NCBI GenBank assembly: GCA_910586715.1
Contig: CAJUJG010000038.1
Coordinates: 6,983 to 33,209, forward strand
Reading direction: 5' to 3'
DNA length: 26,227 bases
From: an uncultured Lachnospiraceae bacterium
GTDB taxonomy: Bacteria > Bacillota > Clostridia > Lachnospirales > Lachnospiraceae
The translations under genes were made by a program, and so were the position numbers. Positions 1-8,441 of the stretch are shown here, piece by piece. Position 1 is the stretch's first letter. The number at the start of each line of letters is the position of its first letter. The notes below the pieces were generated by a model. It searched no databases. It had not been told where the DNA came from and was given only the letters and a program-made list of their open reading frames with translations.

Positions 1-1682
1 CGGAACAGTGCATGAAAGAGCACCTCATTCACAATCGGCACACACACGCTGTCCACATCCTGATATACCGTAACCGCACCGTTTGCGCGCCCCGCCACAA
101 TATCCCGCGTCAGTGTTTTGGGCAGATAATATCCACACTCCGCCTCATCTCTCAGCACACGTGCTTCCACTTCTTTTGCGCTATCACACAAGATAAATCG
201 CACGACCCCATCATGTGCCGAAAGCAGCTCCTCATACAAACCACCCTCATCAAATACCGCCGCCAAAACCGTTGTATCCGACTTCGCCTCAAGCCGTGCA
301 ACCCAAACGGATACCACTGCCATAAGCACAAGGCTGACAAAAATACCTTTGCGAAACAAGACACACTTCAAAAGCACAAACCATACGGAAGGCACAAACC
401 TGACTCTTCTTTGCACCGCACATACAGGCGTTCTATCAAGGCGAAACTGCATAAAATACGTCTGTGCAATATTTAGGATAAAAAACACCGTACACCACAC
501 GAAAAGTCCCCAAACCGCTCCGGAAAGCTTTTGTACATCTCCGGAAAGCGCCACGGTAAACGCCGCTTTTAAAAATGCTGCCGGAAGATACTTCCCCACG
601 CCATACGCCAAATCCGGCAAGAGCGCCGACGGCACAACACAGCCTGCCAAATATCCCTGTACCAGCGCCGATACGCCAATGAATAAGAGCACCTTGCGTC
701 TTTCGCCAAATGCCTTATGTATCAGCATAAAATACAGCACACCAAAAACGGCAGCCAAAAACAGCAGCCCAACCGTGTACAGAGAAAACGCCACAGATAA
801 ATATTCCCGCACAGGCGGCAAAACCAATGCCATAAACGGCAGCAGCAACGTCACTGTCATAGGCAGCAGACCCGCAAGAAAACTGCACACTGCCTGCCAT
901 GCGCGGCAAATGCCAAGCCTTTTTTCAAGAATATTGCACCAAGATTCTTTGTGACAAAAAAATTCACCGAAAAAAATGCCTGCCAACAACACGTAAACTG
1001 CCAAAAGCGCACTGCCATAATAAATGACATACGTGTCATTTTCTGTCACGGAAATCGTTTTTATGCGAAACAGCTTCTCCCTGCCTGCCGCTGCGCCAAG
1101 ATTAAACCGGTTGATACCGTCATACAAGGTCTGCACAAGATTACCGTCCTTATAAAATATATCGCCAAGCACGTATTGCACTGCGTAAATCTCCGCCTGT
1201 GCCGTTTCAAGTATTCCCACGGCAGAATCCGCAAGCTCCTGAAAAAGCAGATTTTTAAGAGCTCCATATGCACCGCTTTCTGATGCGTTATCGGCAGACA
1301 AATAAACCGTCACAGGCGTATTCTGACCGGAAATAATCTCCTCCACAATATTCTCAGGCAGCACGACAAACGCCGCAAGCGCTCCCTCCCGCAATAGCCG
1401 GAACCCCTCCTCCTCGGTTACCCGCTCAATATCGCAAAGCGCCTTCACGGATTCCATCTCCTGCACATAAGACACTGCCATATCCGTAAGCGCATTGTCC
1501 GGCGCCGCATAACCGACCCGCATCAAACTGTCATCCTGTGTCCGTCCCGCCGCCGCGAAACAAAAAGCAGCCATTCCTGCCGCTAATCCTAAAATAAGCA
1601 CAAGCAATGCTGCTCTTTTCCATATTGCGGGCAGCAAAATAACTGCCCGCTTCCACTCTGTTTTCAACCATCTTTTATTCAT
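1..1682 (-). CDS. ABC-2-type transporter permease, tandem-fused (partial, 3' end outside window)
   Basis: An uninterrupted frame of 560 codons runs from an ATG at 1682 to the left edge with no stop. The ATG overlaps the stop of the upstream gene by 8 bases, so the two are translationally coupled. Residues about 20-45 form a membrane helix, 47-215 an extracytoplasmic domain, and about 218-410 a cluster of membrane helices. The pattern then restarts: a basic stretch (about 424-446), a helix (about 447-463) and a second extracytoplasmic domain that resembles the first (an E-rich segment, a 'LPENIVEEIISGQ'-like segment matched by 'LPKTLTRDIVAGR', then 'VTVY' in both). This is the layout of YhgE/ABC2_membrane_3-type permeases, duplicated in one chain. 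It is likely the membrane part of an exporter working with the ATPase at 3173-3838. The substrate is unknown. The family call is by topology and context, not by a catalytic motif. Confidence 0.75.
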   Translation of the reverse strand, partial: MNKRWLKTEWKRAVILLPAIWKRAALLVLILGLAAGMAAFCFAAAGRTQDDSLMRVGYAAPDNALTDMAVSYVQEMESVKALCDIERVTEEEGFRLLREGALAAFVVLPENIVEEIISGQNTPVTVYLSADNASESGAYGALKNLLFQELADSAVGILETAQAEIYAVQYVLGDIFYKDGNLVQTLYDGINRFNLGAAAGREKLFRIKTISVTENDTYVIYYGSALLAVYVLLAGIFFGEFFCHKESWCNILEKRLGICRAWQAVCSFLAGLLPMTVTLLLPFMALVLPPVREYLSVAFSLYTVGLLFLAAVFGVLYFMLIHKAFGERRKVLLFIGVSALVQGYLAGCVVPSALLPDLAYGVGKYLPAAFLKAAFTVALSGDVQKLSGAVWGLFVWCTVFFILNIAQTYFMQFRLDRTPVCAVQRRVRFVPSVWFVLLKCVLFRKGIFVSLVLMAVVSVWVARLEAKSDTTVLAAVFDEGGLYEELLSAHDGVVRFILCDSAKEVEARVLRDEAECGYYLPKTLTRDIVAGRANGAVTVYQDVDSVCVPIVNEVLFHALF

Positions 1683-3153
1683 AATTAAATTTCCTGATAG
1701 AACCCAATGCCTCATAAACCATTCCCTGGATTTCCTGCGCACTCATATCCAACAAGTCAACATAATCTTTTGGAATTTCAGGATTCTCATCTGTAGGCTC
1801 CAACTCCAGCGCCATACTCAGATAGCAAAGCTCCTCGTCGTCCATTTCAAGACTGGAATTGTTCACCCGCAGCGTATAGCTCTCGCCCTTCACGATATCC
1901 GTAAATGCACCGTCTGCCGTAAAGCGCATCTTGCCATCCGACAAATCCGCATACAGCTCCATATCAAAACTCAAATCTTCTTTATTAAAATCATTCTTAT
2001 AGGAATATACCATATCGTCATCATGGTCATCCGACTGCAAAACCAATTTAACTGCCTCATTATACTGTGTTTCCGATACATTTGCATTCCGCTCAATTCC
2101 CAAATATTCAATCTCATCCCCACTCTTTAGATAAACGCCGCCCTCGATTACATCAAGCACGCGTTCCTCTCCTTTAAACTGAATATCAACCGCAAGCAAA
2201 TCGCCGTCTATTGTTTTCATATCCGCAGGCGAAGAAATATTGACAATGCGCCCCTGTTTATCAAAATAAAAATCAAGCACATAATCCGTCTCAAGGCGCA
2301 TTGACATTGCATCCTCAAGCAATGCATCCGACATCGCTTTTAAGCGCATGCCCTCTTCCAAATCACCTGCCTTGCTCATAAGCTTTTCTATGTACAGCTG
2401 ATAAAACTCACTTGCCAAAAGATCGTCTTTAAACTCCTCCATATACTGGTTGACTACTTCTTTTGCCACGGTCATCCGCACGCCTGAGCGGTCTTCCTTC
2501 TTGTCCCTGATATTTTCAAGAACAGCATTTTCCTTTAACGCCTCACCGGGTTTATTGAAAATTGCAGCCAATTCCTCCGCTGCGCTCTTATTCGTTCCAT
2601 CGTCCTCTTTGAAAAACGAAGTCGAATAGTTTTCAGGCAGCTGTGTATCAAGCAGCATCGCCCATTCTGAATTGTTAAACTTTTCACCAAGGGTTGTCAG
2701 TTCCACCCGATAAGTATCCTTGAGCAATTCCGGCAGGCTGATATACAGCATATCCTGTGTCGCTGCAACATCAGCAAACGGTATATGAAAACCATACATT
2801 CCAATTCCAATATCGCAGCTTGCTTTCTTTTGGCTTGCGTTTGTAAGCGCATCAACGCTGAATTCCACATTCGTTGTTTCCCCATCCGTAATTGTAATTG
2901 AAATATCCGTATCGGTATGAATTGTTTCTGTCTTGCGATGCTCATTGATTGCCGCAAAATCAATCTGTTCCGAAAGCGAGCTGCCATACTGCCCCATTTC
3001 CTCCGTCATCTTTTTCATCCCTGCGGCAATCCGCAGCTCCGGCTTGCTGCCAAAAGCCCGTCCCATAAAAAATACCGCCGTGCCCGCCGCAATCACAAGA
3101 ACAACTGCAATCACAACTGCCACAATCAAACCAGTTCTTTTCTTCTTTTCCAT
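1675..3153 (-). CDS. Membrane-anchored extracytoplasmic protein of unknown function, exporter-associated
   Basis: The protein has 492 residues. A short basic N-terminus (MEKKKR) precedes one hydrophobic helix at about residues 8-31 with no lipobox cysteine, so it is probably a signal anchor with the rest outside the cell. The outer part is acidic and rich in beta-forming sequence; it has no cysteine cluster or catalytic motif that I recognise. A GGAAAGGAAC ribosome binding site precedes the ATG. It sits between the ABC ATPase (19-base gap upstream) and the fused permease (8-base overlap downstream), which suggests an accessory or substrate-handling subunit of that exporter. Similar anchored proteins are found beside ABC exporters in clostridia, but I cannot name the family. 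Function is inferred from position only. Confidence 0.7.
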   Translation of the reverse strand: MEKKKRTGLIVAVVIAVVLVIAAGTAVFFMGRAFGSKPELRIAAGMKKMTEEMGQYGSSLSEQIDFAAINEHRKTETIHTDTDISITITDGETTNVEFSVDALTNASQKKASCDIGIGMYGFHIPFADVAATQDMLYISLPELLKDTYRVELTTLGEKFNNSEWAMLLDTQLPENYSTSFFKEDDGTNKSAAEELAAIFNKPGEALKENAVLENIRDKKEDRSGVRMTVAKEVVNQYMEEFKDDLLASEFYQLYIEKLMSKAGDLEEGMRLKAMSDALLEDAMSMRLETDYVLDFYFDKQGRIVNISSPADMKTIDGDLLAVDIQFKGEERVLDVIEGGVYLKSGDEIEYLGIERNANVSETQYNEAVKLVLQSDDHDDDMVYSYKNDFNKEDLSFDMELYADLSDGKMRFTADGAFTDIVKGESYTLRVNNSSLEMDDEELCYLSMALELEPTDENPEIPKDYVDLLDMSAQEIQGMVYEALGSIRKFNYE

Positions 3154-3172
3154 AATCCTGTTCCTTTCCCGT

Positions 3173-3838
3173 TTATTGGTTAATTATTTCGTTTATCAGT
3201 GCTTCTCCCCGCAGCGTGCGGTCAATCTCCTTGATTTTACCGTTGTGCAAAGCATAAACCTTATCGCACAGTTCCAAATCACTTTCCTCATGTGTTGCAA
3301 GCAAAATTGTGCCCCCCTGCTCCTTATACCGTACAAGATAGCCTCTGATTTCCGCTTTCCCTAATAAGTCCAATGCCGCGTCCGGCTCATCTAAAATTAA
3401 AATTGGCGGATTTCCCGCCAATGCGCAGCCAATACTCACCCGCTTTTTCATGCCGCCCGAAAGCTTCTCTATCCGCATCCGGCACATCTGATCAACGCCC
3501 AGCTCGTTCAAAAAACCCTGCTCCAGCGACTGCCGGAGCTCCTTTTTATCATGGTACCAAAGGCTGAGATTATCAATCACGCGAAGCCCGTCCATCAAAA
3601 AGCCCTCCTGCGGCACGTAACCTACACATTCTGCGGGCGATTTTCCCGTATCAAAATAAATCTCCCCGCTGTCAACCTTTCTTAACCCTGCAAGGATATT
3701 GAAGAACGTGGACTTTCCACATCCGTTCTCTCCAACAATGCCGACGCACTGTCCCGCATCCGCCGACAAATCCACACCCTTTAGAACCTGCTTCTTTCCG
3801 TATGAACTGAAAACATTCTTTACAGCGACACGTGCCAT
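3173..3838 (-). CDS. ABC transporter ATP-binding protein
   Basis: A single nucleotide-binding domain of 221 residues. It has Walker A GENGCGKST (residues about 32-40), a Q-loop at 'YVPQEG', the signature LSGGM, Walker B ILILDEP followed by the D-loop 'DAALD', and the switch histidine in 'LATHEE'. The start at 3838 was chosen because GGAGG lies 7 bases before it; an upstream in-frame ATG at 3865 would place that site inside the coding region. It should energise the fused permease at 1-1682 as an exporter of unknown substrate. The ATPase is a single half, so two copies would be expected per fused permease. It follows the replication initiator gene by 42 bases and may be co-transcribed with it. 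Confidence 0.93.
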   Translation of the reverse strand: MARVAVKNVFSSYGKKQVLKGVDLSADAGQCVGIVGENGCGKSTFFNILAGLRKVDSGEIYFDTGKSPAECVGYVPQEGFLMDGLRVIDNLSLWYHDKKELRQSLEQGFLNELGVDQMCRMRIEKLSGGMKKRVSIGCALAGNPPILILDEPDAALDLLGKAEIRGYLVRYKEQGGTILLATHEESDLELCDKVYALHNGKIKEIDRTLRGEALINEIINQ

Positions 3839-3880
3839 CACAATCCTCCGCTCTTGTTTATTCAAAACCTATGTATCAAA

Positions 3881-4972
3881 TTACACGTTCGCCAAAATCT
3901 GCTTTTCTATCTCCGCCATATTAATCTGCCTGTAGCTGCCCAAATCATTGTTATTCCATCCTGTGCCCCTTCTTCCGCTGAAAATGGCAGGCTCATTATA
4001 TCCGTTTTTCAAAATTGTGAGCACATAGCCTACTTTATTCTCTACTGACGGCTGACAGAGCGTGCGCTTAAGCACCTCAAAAAGCTGTTCATGCGTTCGG
4101 TTATTGGCGTTTGCCGTGCGCAGAATATCCTTTGCTTCCTTTAATGAACAACCGAATACATCAATCACTTCCTGCTCTTCGTCCGAAGCAATTACCACAC
4201 CGCCGTCCTTGTCCATATTTTCAATAATTTCCACAACAGTACGGTTTTTCTTTACCCGTTTGATTTTAAAACGCACCGCACCAAGTCCCATCTGACCGCT
4301 TGGAAGCTTTTCCTGTATCAGCTCATATTCAAACGCAATGTCCGTATTTCCGTTTATTTCTTCATGCGGCTTTTCTAAAATCTCACGCTTTACGTTTCCG
4401 TTTGCATAAGACTCCGGAATCTTCATCATTTTGCGAAGTTCTTCAAACGTAATCTGATACACGCCGTTGTTGAATGTCTCATGCTCCTTTAAGAGATAAT
4501 AAAGCCGTTTCGAATATTTTTTCGTCAGGTTGAGCGGATACTCGATTCTATAATACGCTCCCTGCTTTGCCTCCATAATCATCTGCTTTACCTCAGGATG
4601 AAGGTCCAGCACAATCTTACTTTTTCCCTCATCGCCGCGCTTTTTCTGATATTTTATTTTACTAAACCACGGATAATAGATGTCTGTGCCCTCATCCTCT
4701 TTCAGGCGAAATCCCAAGCCTTCAAACTTTTTTACCGCTTTTTGCAAATACGAATATGCATTCGATTCATCCTGAAGGTTATAAAGATGTTTGACGTCCG
4801 CTATATTGATTTCATATCTCGTATTCTCTTCCGTATCGTTCCCTTCACCCACGATTCCAAGCAGAATATCCAAAATATCATTCTGCCTTCTGTCCAAATC
4901 ATATCTTGCCTCAATAATGGTTTTTGGCCGAAAAGCGACCTCGGCACCACCCTTTTTTGGTTTGCGGTTCAT
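3881..4972 (-). CDS. Rep_3 (RepB-type) replication initiator protein
   Basis: The protein has 363 residues. The N-terminal part carries the features of the Rep_3/initiator replication family: a first winged-helix domain (about 16-135) with 'EARYDLDRRQNDILDILLG' and a second (about 140-240) with 'SKRLYYLLKEHE' and 'ITFEELRKMMKIPESY'. About 120 further residues form a C-terminal extension, with helical, charged sequence and no motif I recognise. Family members bind iterons and open plasmid or chromid origins. A GGGGGA ribosome binding site precedes the ATG at 4972. The sequence cannot tell whether this is an active extrachromosomal origin or a chromosomal copy. No clear iteron array was seen in the upstream 300 bases. 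The gene is followed closely by an ABC exporter operon. Confidence 0.88.
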   Translation of the reverse strand: MNRKPKKGGAEVAFRPKTIIEARYDLDRRQNDILDILLGIVGEGNDTEENTRYEINIADVKHLYNLQDESNAYSYLQKAVKKFEGLGFRLKEDEGTDIYYPWFSKIKYQKKRGDEGKSKIVLDLHPEVKQMIMEAKQGAYYRIEYPLNLTKKYSKRLYYLLKEHETFNNGVYQITFEELRKMMKIPESYANGNVKREILEKPHEEINGNTDIAFEYELIQEKLPSGQMGLGAVRFKIKRVKKNRTVVEIIENMDKDGGVVIASDEEQEVIDVFGCSLKEAKDILRTANANNRTHEQLFEVLKRTLCQPSVENKVGYVLTILKNGYNEPAIFSGRRGTGWNNNDLGSYRQINMAEIEKQILANV

Positions 4973-5071
4973 CTCTAAAATCCCCCATTCTTAATCAATC
5001 CGTATCGACTTATCCTTTACGGTACTCCCCGGCATTCGTTTTCTCAAAAGGTATGAAAAAATATATCCTTC

Positions 5072-5110
5072 TATCATATCTATGATAAAGCAATTTGGAA
5101 GTTTACGCAA
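5072..5110 (-). promoter_or_regulatory. Predicted promoter of the initiator gene with an operator-like palindrome
   Basis: Read on the minus strand, TTGCGT (5105-5110) and TATCAT (5082-5087) are separated by exactly 17 bases. The -10 is itself the left arm of an inverted repeat, TATCAT-4-ATGATA (5072-5087), which also covers the expected start of transcription. Rep_3 initiators often repress their own promoter through inverted copies of their binding site, so self-control is plausible. This is inference. Confidence 0.5.
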
Positions 5111-5227
5111 GTAGTTTACAGAATTTATTTTTTGATAAAATTAAGGCAAAATCGACAACTGAAACAAAAGAAATCTCAAAATTATAAAAAATGTATAAAA
5201 TAAATGAAATAAATATGAACAAATTCC

Positions 5228-5256
5228 TTGTACTGTCAGAAAAATAGGTATACAAT
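5228..5256 (+). promoter_or_regulatory. Sigma-A-type promoter of the chemoreceptor gene
   Basis: TTGTAC (5228-5233), a 17-base spacer and TACAAT (5251-5256) lie 34 bases before the start codon. An AGGAGG ribosome binding site at 5277-5282 is 7 bases from the ATG. The motif does not look like the motility sigma factor's TAAA/GCCGATAA type. Confidence 0.65.
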
Positions 5257-5289
5257 AAAAAGGTAAGAACGTACATAGGAGGTATTTAT

Positions 5290-7323
5290 ATGGGGCAACA
5301 AACAAATGGAACGAAAACTTCGAGAAAGCGTATTGCTGACGAAATTTTAAAGCAGATCGGCAAAAGCGTTATCCTTGTGTTTTTGGCTGTAGCTGCAGTC
5401 GCTATCTGCATGGTTGGATGGAGTATTATAACATCCAAGGAAGAAGAACTGACTTTGGAATCGCACGCGGCAGCAAACCAACTGGCAGGCTTTTTGGAGC
5501 AATATACAAGAGGCGTAGAAAATCTCTCTGTCAATCCTGAAATCATACACGTTCTGGCAGAGACCAAAGCCGGAGACGATATTCGGGAAGCGGAAAAGAT
5601 GGATACTGTCATGGAAAATCTTGTAAAGATTGCAAGTCTTGATCCGTCGAATATTATGGCTGTATGGATTTCCGATTTGGATGCAAGTGTACTGACACAG
5701 TCAGACGGCTTCACATCCGGAGAAGGCTGGGATGTAACGACAAGAGAATGGTACAAGTGTATTGAAATGAAACAGACAATTCTGACCGAGCCATACGTAG
5801 ATTCCGCTACAGGAAAAATGATTTTAAGCGCCGTATCCCCCATTTACGATGAAACAGGCGCGGCACTCGGTGCGGTTGGTATGGACATCTCGATGGACCA
5901 CATGACCGATGTCATGAGCAGTTATAAAATAGGACGCGGCGGCTATATCCTGTTATTATCCCAAAGCGGTACATTCCTGTATCACCCGCAGAGCGATATT
6001 ATCCAAAAAAACATTACGGAAATCAACATATCGCAGAATGTTGTTGACGCGGTTCTGTCAGGCAGCAACACATTTTTACGCTATTCCGCAAACGGAATGC
6101 CGAAATACGGTTCCGTAGAACCCGCCGGAGAAACCGGTTATATCATTGTCAGCAACCTGCCCGTTTTGGAATATTATTCCTTACTGATTGGTATGGTCAT
6201 TGCACTGGTGATTATCTTTATTATCGGCATCATTCTGATTGCGGTCAGCATCAAAAAGAGCGCAGCAAAACTGACAAAGCCGATTTTGGAATTAAACCAT
6301 ATTGCACAAAAGCTTGCCGACGGAGATTTGGATGTCCATCTTCATATTGAATCGGAAGATGAAATCGGGGAACTTGGCGAATCAATCGGAAAAACGGTTA
6401 GCCGCTTAAAAGAATATATTGTATACATAGACGAGACAGCAGAGGTGCTTGCAGAAATTTCAAACGGGCACTTAAATATCAGTCTGAAAAACGATTATGT
6501 CGGTGAATTCCAAAAAATCAAAGATGCTTTGATTAACATTTCCGACTCCATGAATGAAGTAATGGAAGGCATCAACGAAACTTCAGAACGTGTATCAGTC
6601 GGCGCAACGGAGCTTGCATCCGCTTCTCAAATGATTGCGGAGGGCGCGGAACTGCAGGCAGCATCCGTAGAGGAAATTGCCGCAACGACAAACACGGTCG
6701 CAGACCACGTAGAGAACAGCCGCAGGGATGCGGAACACGCGGCACAGGAGACAGAACATGTTACGGAGATGATCGAGCAAAATCAGGAAAAGATGACCTT
6801 GATGATGAATGCGATGAACGAAATCCGTCAGACATCACAGCAGGTTGTCGGAATCATCCAAACAATCGAGGAAATTGCAGAGCAGACTAATCTTTTGTCA
6901 TTGAATGCATCCATTGAAGCTGCCCGCGCCGGAGAAGCAGGAAAAGGCTTTTCAGTCGTTGCTGACGAAATCGGAAAGCTTGCAACGGAAAGCTCAAAAG
7001 CGGCAAGTACGACCCGCGATTTAATTGAGATTTCAATGGAGGAAATCAACAAAGGAAATACCATTGCTGACAGCGCCATGAGCGCACTCAGGGAATCCGT
7101 AAGTGCAGTCGGCGGCGTTAATAATATGATCCGCAAAACAGCGGAAAATGCGGCAGTTCAAGCAGAAAGCATGGAACAGCTGCGCACCGGAATCGATGAA
7201 ATCGCACGCGCAATACAGGACAACTCCGCTGCATCACAGGAAACCTCCGCAACTTCGGAAGAGCTGGCATCCCATGCAGAAGTATTAAATAAAATGGTAC
7301 AAAAATTTGAGTTGAAGCGCTAA
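5290..7323 (+). CDS. Methyl-accepting chemotaxis protein with dCache sensor, predicted amino-acid receptor
   Basis: The protein has 677 residues. A first membrane helix (about 25-48) is followed by an extracellular double-Cache domain (about 50-290), a second helix (about 297-321), a HAMP domain (about 322-375) and a long helical signalling domain. The conserved hairpin tip, 'EQTNLLSLNASIEAARAGE', lies at about 531-549. The sensor contains R152, W154, Y155, Y169 and D199, spaced like the amino-acid-binding motif of dCache_1 receptors; the usual first tyrosine is W147 here. It should sit at the cell pole and control CheA. No C-terminal CheR-tethering pentapeptide is seen (the protein ends in FELKR). 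It stands alone, with no che or flagellar genes beside it. Confidence 0.95.
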   Translation: MGQQTNGTKTSRKRIADEILKQIGKSVILVFLAVAAVAICMVGWSIITSKEEELTLESHAAANQLAGFLEQYTRGVENLSVNPEIIHVLAETKAGDDIREAEKMDTVMENLVKIASLDPSNIMAVWISDLDASVLTQSDGFTSGEGWDVTTREWYKCIEMKQTILTEPYVDSATGKMILSAVSPIYDETGAALGAVGMDISMDHMTDVMSSYKIGRGGYILLLSQSGTFLYHPQSDIIQKNITEINISQNVVDAVLSGSNTFLRYSANGMPKYGSVEPAGETGYIIVSNLPVLEYYSLLIGMVIALVIIFIIGIILIAVSIKKSAAKLTKPILELNHIAQKLADGDLDVHLHIESEDEIGELGESIGKTVSRLKEYIVYIDETAEVLAEISNGHLNISLKNDYVGEFQKIKDALINISDSMNEVMEGINETSERVSVGATELASASQMIAEGAELQAASVEEIAATTNTVADHVENSRRDAEHAAQETEHVTEMIEQNQEKMTLMMNAMNEIRQTSQQVVGIIQTIEEIAEQTNLLSLNASIEAARAGEAGKGFSVVADEIGKLATESSKAASTTRDLIEISMEEINKGNTIADSAMSALRESVSAVGGVNNMIRKTAENAAVQAESMEQLRTGIDEIARAIQDNSAASQETSATSEELASHAEVLNKMVQKFELKR

Positions 7324-7360
7324 TATGAAATATCGTTTTCTCTAATAATTATGCTCAATC

Positions 7361-7445
7361 GAGTAGGGAAGGTTTGCCTTCCCTACTCACCGCATCGGGC
7401 ACACGTCAGCTCCTGCAGACCTGTTTCCTATAGGTATCCGTGTGC
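7361..7445 (+). other. Structured region downstream of the chemoreceptor gene
   Basis: A perfect 12-bp stem with a 4-base loop (7361-7388, GAGTAGGGAAGG against its complement) has no T tract on either side. It is followed by a second inverted repeat, GCACACG (7399-7405) with CGTGTGC (7439-7445), enclosing a smaller ACCT/AGGT pairing (7419-7435). The whole precedes a true terminator. It could be a structured mRNA 3' end or a small RNA released from it. No separate promoter is evident. Confidence 0.4.
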
Positions 7446-7449
7446 ATAA

Positions 7450-7480
7450 AAAAAGGACAGCCCAAAAAACTGTCCTTTTT
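7450..7480. terminator. Bidirectional intrinsic terminator between the chemoreceptor and aldolase genes
   Basis: AAAAAGGACAG (7450-7460) pairs with CTGTCCTTTTT (7470-7480) around a 9-base loop. A T-rich tail follows on the plus strand and a shorter one on the minus strand, so it can end both converging transcripts. Confidence 0.85.
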
Positions 7481-7505
7481 ATTTTTCCTATTTTCAATTG
7501 AAGAA

Positions 7506-8369
7506 TTAAGCTTTTCCAACAGACCCGAACAGCTCCATCTTTGTCTTAACAGTAGCCTTAATTGCCTCACAGCCCGGAGCAAGAAGCTTACGAGGGTCAA
7601 ATCCCTTGCCTTCCAAATCCTTTCCTGCCTCAATATACTTTCTTGTCGCTTCTTGGAACGAAAGCTGGCACTCCGTATTTACGTTAATCTTTGCCACGCC
7701 AAGTGAGATTGCCTTTTTAATCATATCTTCAGGAATGCCTGTACCGCCGTGAAGAACGAGCGGCATAACGCCTGTCTTCTGCTGAATTGCATCCAATGTC
7801 TCAAAGCTTAAGCCTGCCCAGTTTGCAGGATACTTTCCGTGAATGTTTCCGATACCTGCCGCGAGCATATCAACGCCCAAATCAGCAATCTGCTTGCACT
7901 CTGCGGGATCTGCACACTCACCCATGCCGACAACGCCGTCTTCCTCGCCGCCGATAGATCCAACCTCTGCCTCAATTGACATTCCCATAGCATGTGCAAC
8001 TGCAACAAGCTCTTTTGTCTTTTCGATATTCTCCTCAATTGCATAGTGAGAACCGTCGAACATGATTGATGTAAATCCTGCCTTAATGCACTTGTAGCAT
8101 CCGTCATATGTGCCGTGATCCAAATGGAGCGCTACGGGAACCGTGATGCCAAGATCCTGATCCATCGCCTTAACCATAGCTGCAACTGTATTAAAACCTG
8201 TCATGTATTTGCCTGCGCCCTCTGAAACACCGAGAATAACAGGGCTGTTTAACTCCTGCGCTGTCTGTAAAATAGACTTTGTCCACTCAAGATTATTGAT
8301 ATTGAACTGACCTACCGCATAGTGACCTTCTTTTGCTTTTTTAAGCATTTCTGTTGCTGATACTAACAT
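7506..8369 (-). CDS. fba: Class II fructose-1,6-bisphosphate aldolase
   Basis: A metal-dependent aldolase of 287 residues, the usual length for the Gram-positive class IIA type. It cleaves fructose-1,6-bisphosphate to dihydroxyacetone phosphate and glyceraldehyde 3-phosphate in glycolysis, in the cytoplasm. Visible hallmarks are 'ALHLDHGT' with catalytic Asp84 and zinc ligand His85, 'EAEVGSIGG' around 134-141, 'GNIHGKYP' with His177, 'LVLHGGTG' with His207, and the phosphate-binding 'KINVNTE' at about 227-233. The start at 8369 has GGAGG 7 bases upstream; the frame extends to a TTG at 8384, but that would overlap the ribosome binding site. It is monocistronic, with its own consensus promoter and a terminator. 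The close relatives tagatose-bisphosphate aldolases share these motifs, but the sequence reads best as fba. Confidence 0.95.
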   Translation of the reverse strand: MLVSATEMLKKAKEGHYAVGQFNINNLEWTKSILQTAQELNSPVILGVSEGAGKYMTGFNTVAAMVKAMDQDLGITVPVALHLDHGTYDGCYKCIKAGFTSIMFDGSHYAIEENIEKTKELVAVAHAMGMSIEAEVGSIGGEEDGVVGMGECADPAECKQIADLGVDMLAAGIGNIHGKYPANWAGLSFETLDAIQQKTGVMPLVLHGGTGIPEDMIKKAISLGVAKINVNTECQLSFQEATRKYIEAGKDLEGKGFDPRKLLAPGCEAIKATVKTKMELFGSVGKA

Positions 8370-8441
8370 AATACGAACCTCCAATACCTTATTTTTGTTT
8401 ATTGATTTTTACACGTGCACATTGATTATGCCACTGTCTTT

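Larger units (their letters stand above)
4973..5289. other. AT-rich divergent intergenic region between the initiator gene and the chemoreceptor gene
   Basis: No protein-coding gene was seen here. The region holds the outward-facing promoters of both neighbours, a palindrome at 5072-5087 and two GTTTAC hexamers 14 bases apart (5101 and 5114). The stretch 5120-5225 is very AT-rich. An initiator gene can have its origin next to it, but I see no run of three or more matching iterons and no DnaA-box cluster. Confidence 0.5.

Noticed and set aside
12..954. Plus-strand frames of 154 and 201 codons near the left edge
   Set aside because: They lie opposite the single 560-codon minus frame with membrane-protein character and have no ribosome binding site or recognisable domain.
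5101..5119. Two GTTTAC hexamers as origin iterons next to the initiator gene
   Set aside because: Only two short copies, 13 bases apart by start, with no third copy and an AT-rich context; too little to call iterons.
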